Positions 1 to 6,603 of a DNA stretch of 15,384 bases are shown piece after piece (positions within the stretch are counted from its first letter, which is position 1; each line of letters opens with the position of its first letter). The DNA is from an uncultured Collinsella sp. (GTDB taxonomy: Bacteria > Actinomycetota > Coriobacteriia > Coriobacteriales > Coriobacteriaceae). A program made the position numbers and the translations under genes. The stretch spans positions 1 to 15,384 of the forward strand of contig CATWSG010000033.1 in the NCBI GenBank assembly GCA_958353395.1. Direction: 5' to 3'. The notes under the pieces were generated by a model, which was given only the letters and a program-made list of their open reading frames with translations, made no database searches and was not told the DNA's origin.

Positions 1-39
1 GCTGCGGGAACGGCCTATTCGCTCAATGTGTTCGGCTGA
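1..39 (+). CDS. possible 3' end of an upstream plus-strand gene
   Basis: Frame 1 reads AAGTAYSLNVFG followed by a TGA stop at 37-39. Only twelve residues lie in the window, so neither family nor reality can be established. The codons are GC-rich at the third position like the neighbouring genes, and the frame ends just before the convergent thiamine pyrophosphokinase gene (20 nt between stops), which fits a real gene end. No terminator hairpin is visible between the two stops. Confidence 0.25.
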   Translation, partial: AAGTAYSLNVFG

Positions 40-59
40 GATCGGAAATCAACCAATGC

Positions 60-701
60 CTATTGATATAGGTAAGCGATGGCGGTGCCGGTATGGACTT
101 GGATCGTGGCTGAAGACCTGACGACGTTACTGATGCCAGTGTCGGCCAACAAGCCCAGCGGGGCGTGTTCCAGTTCCCACTCTAGACCGTGTTCGCTTAC
201 TACCGTCCCAGGGGCTATGGCTATGATAGAGAACGTCTTGCCTTCGGCGCTTTCGATGGTCCAGGATTCGCCTACGTGCAGGATGCGGGCGACTACCCTG
301 TCCTCGGCAATCCAGACAGGGGCATCCTCGTAGCCCGCGAGCAGGCCCAGTACGGAAAGCGCCATGTCCGGACGGCCGCCGGTGGCGCAGGTCGCAACCA
401 ATTCGGCACCCGGCCAGCGACGGCGGACGGAGCAGAGCGCCAGCGCCAGATCGGTATAGTCCTTGTACGGGTCGTGGCGCTCAACTTCAAAGTCAGTGGC
501 AGCATCGACTAGCGCGCGACCCGCATCACTCACCGTGTCGGCGTCGCCGACATAGACGTCGCAGCTCAAGCCGGCACCTAGAAGGGCATCCAGCCCGCGG
601 TCCACGGCGACAACGCGATCGCACTCCCCCGCTAGCCTATGCAACAGATCCGCGCTCGCCACCACGGGCGAGCCGCAGACCACTAATACCTTGCAAGCCA
701 C
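60..701 (-). CDS. thiN: thiamine pyrophosphokinase (ThiN-like), somewhat divergent
   Basis: 213 residues, the usual length for bacterial ThiN, which transfers pyrophosphate from ATP to thiamine to make cytosolic thiamine diphosphate. Visible family landmarks are VVAVDRGLDALLGAG (about 30-44), GDADT (52-56, in place of the common GDFDS), KDYTDLALAL (80-89), TGGRPD (107-112, in place of GGR-DH) and the C-terminal TGISN (188-192) in the beta-sandwich thiamine-binding domain. Several normally conserved positions differ (F to A, S to T, H to M), so activity is likely but not certain. The start is GTG at 701; it keeps the first beta strand KVLVVCG. The upstream GAGGG lies very close to it, so the start is not firm. 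The gene follows the HAD gene by 9 nt on the same strand and is probably cotranscribed with it. Confidence 0.8.
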   Translation of the reverse strand: MACKVLVVCGSPVVASADLLHRLAGECDRVVAVDRGLDALLGAGLSCDVYVGDADTVSDAGRALVDAATDFEVERHDPYKDYTDLALALCSVRRRWPGAELVATCATGGRPDMALSVLGLLAGYEDAPVWIAEDRVVARILHVGESWTIESAEGKTFSIIAIAPGTVVSEHGLEWELEHAPLGLLADTGISNVVRSSATIQVHTGTAIAYLYQ

Positions 702-710
702 GGCCCTCGC

Positions 711-1400
711 CTATCCCTTAAACGAAAGCACGCGGGCCAGGTCCAGCTCCTCGTAGCTGTCGATAAAGATATCGCAGTTGGAACGCACCTCTTCGCGCTC
801 CATACGGCCATGCGGGTCATAGATGCCCACGCGCCTAAAGCCTGCGGTGCCAGAGCTCTTAAGGCCAAAGACCGCATCCTCAAACACCCATGCGTGCTCA
901 AACTTGTGCCCATGGCGCTTCTCCAGACGGCGCAGCGCCAGCTCGTACACATCGGGGAACTGCTTGGAGCGCCCCGCCTCGCCCGTGGTGGTCACAAACT
1001 CCATGTAGGCGTCGAGCCCGGCGCCAGCGAGCGCAGACTGCACCAGCTCGGCCGGTGTGGACGTAGCCACGCACATGGCAATACCTGCCGCCTTCGCCTG
1101 CTCCAAAAATGCCAGGAGCCCCTCGCGCGGCGGCACCTTGGAGTAGCCATCGATCAGGATGTCGCTCAGCTCACGGTAGAGCTCCTCACCATTCGCGCCA
1201 ATGCCCCATGTGTCGTGGTAGGCCTGGCACTCGTCCTCCAGCGACAGGTGCTCAAATTGGGCAAAGTCATCTACGGTCACGTTAATACCGTGGCGGTGCA
1301 ATAACTCGGGCTGGGCATAGGCCCAAACGGGGGTGCTATTAACCAGCGTGCCATCGCAATCGAAAATAAAAGCAACCTTGGGAGCGGCGGTACGGGACAT
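711..1400 (-). CDS. HAD-superfamily phosphatase / beta-phosphoglucomutase-like hydrolase
   Basis: 229 residues from the ATG at 1400, chosen because GAAAGG lies 7 nt upstream; a TTG at 1421 would add seven residues without a good ribosome site. The motifs are those of HAD subfamily I with a C1 cap: DCDGT (14-18; nucleophile D14, acid/base D16), an alpha-helical cap at about 20-90, the motif II threonine in ATST (112-115), Lys146 in GRSKQFPDVY, and FEDAVFG (173-179), the Mg2+-binding acidic motif. Proteins of this shape include beta-phosphoglucomutases and small sugar-phosphate phosphatases, and sequence alone does not fix the substrate. It starts divergently from glgB, and its upstream region carries copies of the TGGTAAAAC motif. 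A role in sugar-phosphate metabolism tied to glycogen or maltose is therefore possible. thiN follows 9 nt downstream. Confidence 0.85.
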   Translation of the reverse strand: MSRTAAPKVAFIFDCDGTLVNSTPVWAYAQPELLHRHGINVTVDDFAQFEHLSLEDECQAYHDTWGIGANGEELYRELSDILIDGYSKVPPREGLLAFLEQAKAAGIAMCVATSTPAELVQSALAGAGLDAYMEFVTTTGEAGRSKQFPDVYELALRRLEKRHGHKFEHAWVFEDAVFGLKSSGTAGFRRVGIYDPHGRMEREEVRSNCDIFIDSYEELDLARVLSFKG

Positions 1401-1422
1401 AAACGAACCTTTCGATATCAAA

Positions 1423-1453
1423 TGGTAAACATCCTGCTAAAAACGTTTTACCA
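1423..1453. promoter_or_regulatory. secondary inverted pair of TGGTAAA-type half-sites
   Basis: TGGTAAAC at 1423-1430 faces GTTTTACCA at 1445-1453 with 14 nt between them. The arms resemble those of the perfect dyad 32 nt further right but are one base out of register and more widely spaced. The site lies 23-53 nt upstream of the HAD start, where a bound protein could block the minus-strand unit. It is read as an auxiliary operator by similarity only. Confidence 0.35.
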
Positions 1454-1484
1454 AACGTCAGCCTAACAATTTTGAAACCCAAAT

Positions 1485-1510
1485 TGGTAAAACTGTCAAG
1501 AGTTTTACCA
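1485..1510. promoter_or_regulatory. perfect 9-bp dyad TGGTAAAAC-N8-GTTTTACCA, candidate operator
   Basis: Arms at 1485-1493 and 1502-1510 are perfect reverse complements across an 8-nt spacer, about two helical turns end to end, as expected for a dimeric DNA-binding protein. The right arm overlaps the -35 region of the probable glgB promoter, and the spacer contains TTGACA on the opposite strand. One bound dimer could therefore control both directions. Single copies of the motif recur at 11540-11548 and 11575-11582 (TGGTAAAC), upstream of the GH13-GH77 gene. The regulator itself is not encoded in this window. A LacI-type sugar-responsive regulator is a guess from gene context. Confidence 0.5.
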
Positions 1511-1534
1511 CAGCAATTCTGCCAGTGGTATAAA
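1505..1534 (+). promoter_or_regulatory. candidate glgB promoter with extended -10
   Basis: TGGTATAAA at 1526-1534 is an extended -10 (TG, one base, TATAAA). An 18-bp spacer leads back to TTACCA at 1505-1510, a 4/6 match to the -35 consensus that lies inside the right arm of the dyad. Transcription would begin near 1541, leaving a leader of about 205 nt before glgB that includes the 1607-1660 hairpin. Confidence 0.4.
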
Positions 1535-1606
1535 CATGTCGCTTACCGATTAAACGCCCCCGCAAATCCGCTTTCGTCCATAAAACTAACGCACAGGTGT
1601 TATCGT

Positions 1607-1660
1607 AGTTTCTGCCGAAAGTTCCACCGAGCACGCGAGGTGGAACGAATCACAGAAACT
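1607..1660 (+). promoter_or_regulatory. two-tier symmetric hairpin in the probable glgB leader
   Basis: The outer stem is AGTTTCTG (1607-1614) with CAGAAACT (1653-1660). The inner stem is GTTCCACC (1621-1628) with GGTGGAAC (1639-1646). Both are perfect 8-bp pairings, separated by a symmetric 6/6-nt internal loop and capped by a 10-nt loop. No U-tract follows, so it is not a standard terminator. It could be a structured RNA leader element or, as DNA, a long palindromic protein-binding site. I do not recognise it as a known riboswitch class. Confidence 0.5.
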
Positions 1661-1746
1661 TCGCCGTCCCTTCGATTCGTGCAGCCTTGGACCTTTCGCA
1701 TCTAGTCACCAAGGCAACACGCTGCCGCGTCATGATGGGATCAAAC

Positions 1747-3978
1747 GTGAGCGATACAAAGCTAAAGCCAACGGCTAAAAAGCCCGCAACCCGCAAACCG
1801 GCTCCGCACGCACCGGAGCTCTCCAAGGACGATGTCTACCTGTTTGGCATTGGTATGTGGGAGCGCAGCTGGGAAAAGATGGGCGCGCATCCCGACACGC
1901 AGCAGCGCACGCGTGGCTGGCGTTTTTGCGTTTGGGCGCCCGACGTAAAGAGTGTCCATGTCATTGGCGAATTTAACAATTGGGATGAAGAAGCCAACCC
2001 GCTGGTGCCCGTACATACGAGCGCTATTTGGGAAGGCTTTATTCCTGGTGCCGAGCAGGGCCAGCTCTATAAATACCTCATCGAGACCAACGAGGGCGAG
2101 AAGCTCTACAAGGCCGATCCGTATGCCTTTAAGGCCGAGTGCCCTCCGGGTACCGCCAGCGTGCTGTGGACCCTCGATGGCTACAAGTGGAACGACGCCG
2201 CGTGGCTCAAGCGCCGCGCCGGTCACAACCATATGTCGCAGCCGCTTAACATCTACGAGGTGCATATTGGCTCGTGGAAGCGCCACGGTGACGCGCCGCA
2301 GGGCGAGCCCGACGAGTACGGCAACTACCCCGGTCCCATGGACCCCTTCCCCGCGCAGCGCGGCGAGTTTTACACCTACGACGACCTGTCGGTGGAGCTC
2401 GTGGACTACGTGCGCGACATGGGCTATACGCATATCGAGGTCATGCCGCTCATGGAGCATCCCTTCGACGGCTCCTGGGGCTACCAGACGACCGGCTACT
2501 ATGCCGCCACATCGCGCTACGGCAACCCGCAGCAGCTCATGCACTTTATCGATGCGTGCCACGAGGCGGGTATCGGCGTGATTATGGACTGGGTGCCCGG
2601 CGGTTTTTGCGCCGACTCCCACGGCCTTGCCACCTTTAACGGTCACATGCTGTTTGAGCACGAGATTCACCCCAACTGGGGCACGCACAAGTTTGACTTC
2701 GCCCGCGGCGAGGTCCGCTCCTTCCTGGTCTCCAACGTACTGTATTGGCTCGAGAACTTCCACGTGGATGGCATTCGCATGGACGGCGTGTCCAGCATGC
2801 TGTACCTCAACTTTGGCATCGATGATCCCGGCCAAAAGAAGTTCAACAAGTACGGTACCGAGGAGGACCTGGACGCCAGCGCGTTCATTCGCCAGGTCAA
2901 CTGCGCCGTGGAGGCGCACTACCCCGACGTGATGATGATGGCCGAGGAGTCCACCGCGTGGCCGCTCGTGACCTATCCGCCGCAGGACGGCGGCCTAGGC
3001 TTCCACTACAAGTGGGACATGGGCTGGATGAACGACACCCTGCACTACATGCAGACCGATTTTCCGTGGCGTCCCGGCAACCACGGCCTGCTCACGTTCT
3101 CCATCATGTACGCCTTTACCGAGAACTTCATTTGCCCGCTCAGCCACGACGAGGTCGTGCACGGCAAGTGCTCGCTGATCGGCCGCATGCCGGGCGACTG
3201 GTGGCGCCAGTTTGCCGGCCTGCGCACGCTGGCCTTCTACCAGATGACGCACCCCGGTGCAAAGCTCAACTTTATGGGCAACGAGATCGGCCAGTTTATC
3301 GAGTGGCGCTACTACGAGTCCATCCAGTGGTTCCTGACCGAGGAGTACGAGACTCACCGTCATCATCAGGCGTTTATCAAGGCGCTCAACCATCTGTACA
3401 CCGCCGAGCCCGCCCTATACGAGCGCGGCTACACCGACGACGGCTTTACCTGGATCGACGCGGACAACTCCAAGCAGTCCATCGTGAGCTTTGTGCGCCA
3501 GGGCGAGGACGTCGATAACGACCTGGTGATTCTGATCAACTTTGACCCGGCGAGCTACGAGAGCTTCCGCGTGGGCGTGCCGCGCGAGGGTGACTGGGAG
3601 GTCATCTTCGATTCCGACCGTCCCGAGTTTGGCGGCAGCGGCTATGCCGGTGAGGAGCCCTACACCTGCTCGAGCGAGCCCTATCCCTGGAACGGGCAGA
3701 TGGACTCCATCGAGATTAAGGTGCCCGGCCTTGCAGGCGTGGTGCTTAAGCGCCGCGGTCCCAGCAGCTATAAGCCGCCCGTGGTCGAGGAGCCCAAGAA
3801 GGCGACGCGCAAGCGCATGTCCTCGGTGAAGCCCAAGGCCGCAGCTGCTAAGAAGGCTCCGGCTAAGGCGAAGGCTGCCAAGCCCGCCGCCAAGGCTTCG
3901 GCCAAGTCCACCACGGCCAAGAAGGCTGCTTCCAAGGCCAAGGCAGCTGCCGTTAAGGATCCTGCCAAGAAAGCGTAA
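1747..3978 (+). CDS. glgB: 1,4-alpha-glucan branching enzyme with Lys/Ala-rich C-terminal tail
   Basis: GlgB cuts an alpha-1,4 glucan and rejoins the piece through an alpha-1,6 bond, making glycogen branches in the cytoplasm. The GTG at 1747 gives 743 residues and has GGGA 6 nt upstream; ATGs at 1732 and 1735 lack a good ribosome site. A CBM48-type domain (about 55-150, RFCVWAPDVKSVHVIGEFNNWD) precedes the GH13 barrel. The four GH13 regions are visible: DWVPGG (281-286), DGIRMDG with nucleophile D346, MAEEST with acid/base E400, and LSHDE with D468. The enzyme proper ends near residue 673. Residues 674-743 form a tail rich in Lys and Ala (about 20 Lys) that is absent from standard GlgB. Residues 5-20 are also Lys/Pro/Ala-rich. 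First gene of the glycogen cluster; glgP follows after 93 nt. Confidence 0.96.
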   Translation: MSDTKLKPTAKKPATRKPAPHAPELSKDDVYLFGIGMWERSWEKMGAHPDTQQRTRGWRFCVWAPDVKSVHVIGEFNNWDEEANPLVPVHTSAIWEGFIPGAEQGQLYKYLIETNEGEKLYKADPYAFKAECPPGTASVLWTLDGYKWNDAAWLKRRAGHNHMSQPLNIYEVHIGSWKRHGDAPQGEPDEYGNYPGPMDPFPAQRGEFYTYDDLSVELVDYVRDMGYTHIEVMPLMEHPFDGSWGYQTTGYYAATSRYGNPQQLMHFIDACHEAGIGVIMDWVPGGFCADSHGLATFNGHMLFEHEIHPNWGTHKFDFARGEVRSFLVSNVLYWLENFHVDGIRMDGVSSMLYLNFGIDDPGQKKFNKYGTEEDLDASAFIRQVNCAVEAHYPDVMMMAEESTAWPLVTYPPQDGGLGFHYKWDMGWMNDTLHYMQTDFPWRPGNHGLLTFSIMYAFTENFICPLSHDEVVHGKCSLIGRMPGDWWRQFAGLRTLAFYQMTHPGAKLNFMGNEIGQFIEWRYYESIQWFLTEEYETHRHHQAFIKALNHLYTAEPALYERGYTDDGFTWIDADNSKQSIVSFVRQGEDVDNDLVILINFDPASYESFRVGVPREGDWEVIFDSDRPEFGGSGYAGEEPYTCSSEPYPWNGQMDSIEIKVPGLAGVVLKRRGPSSYKPPVVEEPKKATRKRMSSVKPKAAAAKKAPAKAKAAKPAAKASAKSTTAKKAASKAKAAAVKDPAKKA

Positions 3979-4003
3979 CAAAGGTGTTACCACTGTAATT
4001 ACC

Positions 4004-4018
4004 CGCCCCGCCGGGGCG
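4004..4018. repeat. GC-rich hairpin between glgB and glgP
   Basis: CGCCCC (4004-4009) and GGGGCG (4013-4018) pair across a 3-nt loop. No T-run follows, so classical intrinsic termination is doubtful; it may pause polymerase or stabilise the 3' end. TAGGAT (4019-4024) starts directly after the stem and could serve as a weak -10 for glgP. Confidence 0.35.
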
Positions 4019-4036
4019 TAGGATACAAGTCATAAC

Positions 4037-4070
4037 CGTTCCGGGAGAAACATCCCCGGGGGAAGGAACG
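4037..4070 (+). promoter_or_regulatory. hairpin enclosing the glgP ribosome binding site
   Basis: CGTTCC (4037-4042) is complementary to GGAACG (4065-4070), and GGG (4043-4045) can pair with CCC (4054-4056) inside. The glgP Shine-Dalgarno sequence GGAAGGA (4061-4067) overlaps the right arm, so the folded RNA would partly hide it. The ATG is at 4072. Confidence 0.4.
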
Positions 4071-4071
4071 T

Positions 4072-6498
4072 ATGAATAAGATCTTCGACAACAAGCAGGA
4101 GTTTACCGAGCTCTATCGCGATGCCGTCATGAGCATCAGCGGCAAGAGCGTCGAGGCCGCCAGCGACCTCGACCGCTTTAACGCCCTGGCCAAGCTCGTG
4201 GCCGAGAAGGCACGCACCGTTGCCACCAAGAGCGACGCCCGCGCCACCGCCGAGGGCAAGAAGCGCGTGTACTACTTCTCGATCGAGTTTTTGATCGGCC
4301 GCCTGCTCGACAACTACCTGCTCAACTTTGGCGTGCGCGACATGGTCGCCGAGGCGCTCGACGACATGGGCTTCGATCTGTCCGTCATTGAGAACCAGGA
4401 GCCCGATCCGGCTCTGGGCAACGGTGGTCTGGGCCGTCTTGCCGCATGCTTCCTGGATTCCATGGCAGCCGAGGGCATCGCCGGCTACGGCAACGGCATG
4501 CGCTACCGCTACGGCCTGTTTAAGCAGGAGATCGTCAACGGCAGCCAGGTCGAGGCTACCGACGAGTGGCTCACCCATGGCTATCCCTGGGAGGTCCGCC
4601 GTCAGGACAAGGCCGTGACCATCAAGTTTGGTGGCCGCGTCGAGGGCTTTGAGGAGAACGGCCGCACGTTCTACCGCACGGTGGACACGCAGGACATCCT
4701 TGCCGTTCCCTATGACATCCCCGTTGTGGGCTATGCTGGCGAGACCGTCAACAAGCTGCGCGTCTGGGCTGCCGAGCCGGTCGAGGAGCACTTCGATCTG
4801 GAGGCCTTCAACCGCGGCGACTACGCCCTGGCAGACGCCGAGCGCGCCGAGGCCGAGGCCATCAGCGCCATCCTCTACCCCAACGACGCTGGCGAGCATG
4901 GCCGTCTGCTGCGCCTAAAGCAGGAGTACCTGTTTGTTTCGGCCGGCATTTACAGCTTGCTCGACACCTTTGAGAAGGAGCACGGCGCTAACTGGGAGCT
5001 GCTGCCGCAGTTTGTGGCCATCCATACCAACGATACCCACCCCGCCATGTGCGGCCCCGAGCTCATGCGCATCCTCATCGACGAGAAGAAGCTCGAGTGG
5101 GACGACGCCTGGAACATCGTGACGCAGGTCGTGAGCTACACCAACCACACCATTCTGCCCGAGGCTCTGGAGAAGTGGCCCATCGGCACGTTCTCCAAGC
5201 TCCTCCCCCGCGTATACCAGATCATCGACGAGATCAGCCGTCGTTGGCACGAGTCGTTCGACACCACGCAGGAGGGCTGGCAGGAGCGTCTGCGCCAGAC
5301 CGCCATCCTGTGGGACGGCGAGATTCGCATGGCCAACCTGTCCGTGATCTGCAGTCATAGCGTCAACGGCGTGGCGAAGATCCACTCAGACATCATCAAG
5401 AACATCGTGCTCAAGGACTTCTATGCCCTGACGCCCGAAAAGTTCAACAACAAGACCAACGGCATCTCGCACCGTCGCTTCTTTGCCGAGGCCAACCCCA
5501 CCTACGCCAAGCTCGTGACCGAGGCCATTGGCGACGGCTGGCTCAAGGACGCCTTTGAGCTGGAGAAACTCAAAGAGTTCCAGAACGACACCGAGTTCCT
5601 GAAGGCCGTGGGTGCCTCCAAGCGCGCCAACAAGGAGCGCCTGGCCGCCTACGTTAAGGCTGAGACCGGTCTGGTCATTGACCCCAACACCGTCTTCGAT
5701 GTTCAGGTGAAGCGCTTCCATGCCTACAAGCGTCAGCTCATGAACATCATGAAGGTGATGGATATCTACAACCGTCGCATCGCGGATCCCAACTTCCACG
5801 TGACGCCGACGACCTTCATCTTTAGCGGCAAGGCCGCCTCGAGCTACACCTTTGCCAAGGAGACCATCCGCCTGATCAACTCCGTGGCCGACGTCATCAA
5901 CAACGATGCCCGCGTGAACGAGGTTATGAAGGTCTGCTTTATCCCCAACTTCCGCGTGAGCAACGCCCAGCTCATCTACCCCGCCGCCGAGATCTCGGAG
6001 CAGATCTCCACGGCCGGCAAGGAGGCCTCGGGCACGTCCAACATGAAGCTCATGATGAACGGCGCCATTACGCTGGGCACCCTCGACGGCGCCAACATCG
6101 AGATCGCCGACCTGGCCGGCCGCGAGAACGAGGCCATCTTTGGCCTGACCGCTCCCGAGGTCGAGCAGCTCTGGGCATCCAACAGCTACTTTGCGTGGGA
6201 TACCCTCAACGGCGACCGCGAGCGCCTGGGCCGCGTGATGGACGAGCTCAAGGACAACACCTTTGCGGGTCTTTCGGGCAACTTCGAGAGCATCTACAAC
6301 GAGCTCATGAACAACAACGACCCCGACCTGGTCATGGCCGACTTCCGCAGCTACGTCGACGCCTGGGAGAAGCTCACGAACAGCTACGGCGACCAGGAGA
6401 CCTGGAACCGCAAGGCGCTGCTCAACACCGCCTCCTCTGGCTGGTTCTCGAGCGACCGCACCATTCGCGAGTACCGCGACGAGATCTGGCACGCTTAA
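4072..6498 (+). CDS. glgP: glycogen phosphorylase (GT35)
   Basis: 808 residues, the full family length of about 800. The enzyme uses phosphate to release glucose-1-phosphate from the non-reducing ends of glycogen with pyridoxal phosphate as cofactor. Landmarks are KRVYYFSIEFLIGR (about 63-76), the glycine loop GNGGLGRL (116-123), the phosphate-site segment VKRFHAYKRQ (A where many homologues have E), and EASGTSNMKLMMNGA with K659 as the expected PLP lysine. The ATG at 4072 has GGAAGGA just upstream. Unlike GlgB and GlgA it has no Lys/Ala-rich extension and ends at its catalytic domain. It lies between the branching enzyme and the precursor-making genes, so breakdown and synthesis genes are interleaved. 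glgC begins 105 nt downstream after a hairpin. Confidence 0.97.
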   Translation: MNKIFDNKQEFTELYRDAVMSISGKSVEAASDLDRFNALAKLVAEKARTVATKSDARATAEGKKRVYYFSIEFLIGRLLDNYLLNFGVRDMVAEALDDMGFDLSVIENQEPDPALGNGGLGRLAACFLDSMAAEGIAGYGNGMRYRYGLFKQEIVNGSQVEATDEWLTHGYPWEVRRQDKAVTIKFGGRVEGFEENGRTFYRTVDTQDILAVPYDIPVVGYAGETVNKLRVWAAEPVEEHFDLEAFNRGDYALADAERAEAEAISAILYPNDAGEHGRLLRLKQEYLFVSAGIYSLLDTFEKEHGANWELLPQFVAIHTNDTHPAMCGPELMRILIDEKKLEWDDAWNIVTQVVSYTNHTILPEALEKWPIGTFSKLLPRVYQIIDEISRRWHESFDTTQEGWQERLRQTAILWDGEIRMANLSVICSHSVNGVAKIHSDIIKNIVLKDFYALTPEKFNNKTNGISHRRFFAEANPTYAKLVTEAIGDGWLKDAFELEKLKEFQNDTEFLKAVGASKRANKERLAAYVKAETGLVIDPNTVFDVQVKRFHAYKRQLMNIMKVMDIYNRRIADPNFHVTPTTFIFSGKAASSYTFAKETIRLINSVADVINNDARVNEVMKVCFIPNFRVSNAQLIYPAAEISEQISTAGKEASGTSNMKLMMNGAITLGTLDGANIEIADLAGRENEAIFGLTAPEVEQLWASNSYFAWDTLNGDRERLGRVMDELKDNTFAGLSGNFESIYNELMNNNDPDLVMADFRSYVDAWEKLTNSYGDQETWNRKALLNTASSGWFSSDRTIREYRDEIWHA

Positions 6499-6520
6499 AG
6501 GCGCGCGAGCTCCCTTTGCC

Positions 6521-6564
6521 GCACGGCATTATTCGGTGGGCGCGACCAGGCGCCGTGCCCACCG
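6521..6564 (+). promoter_or_regulatory. alternative stems in the glgP-glgC spacer
   Basis: CGGTGGGC (6534-6541) pairs perfectly with GCCCACCG (6557-6564). Upstream, GCACGGC (6521-6527) pairs perfectly with GCCGTGC (6552-6558). The two pairings share 6557-6558 and enclose one another's arms, so they exclude each other as simple hairpins. No T-run follows the downstream stem. This may be an RNA-processing or pausing structure that sets glgP and glgC levels apart. Confidence 0.35.
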
Positions 6565-6603
6565 CTAATGGGTTAGAAACATCGATGACAGAAGGAGAAA
6601 TCG

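Larger units (their letters stand above)
1401..1746. other. divergent intergenic region between the HAD gene and glgB
   Basis: 346 nt, clearly AT-richer than the genes on either side. From left to right it holds two TGGTAAA-type half-sites in inverted orientation (1423-1430 and 1445-1453), a perfect dyad (1485-1510), an extended -10 box facing glgB (1526-1534), and a two-tier hairpin (1607-1660). On the minus strand a consensus TTGACA (complement of 1494-1499) lies in the centre of the dyad and could be the -35 of the HAD-thiN unit, but the -10 at the right distance is weak (TTCAAA, complement of 1471-1476). I see no convincing small gene here. Confidence 0.6.

Noticed and set aside
1472..1705. 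A 77-codon plus-strand frame in the HAD-glgB intergenic region
   Set aside because: Starts with TTG, spans the predicted operator, promoter and hairpin, lacks a ribosome site and has no recognisable sequence.
1762..2919. A 385-codon minus-strand frame opposite glgB
   Set aside because: Shadow of the GH13 catalytic region; no ribosome site or domain.
3781..3978. The GlgB Lys/Ala tail as a frameshifted or separate gene
   Set aside because: The frame is continuous from the catalytic domain, codon use matches, and the stop is followed by a normal intergenic spacer.
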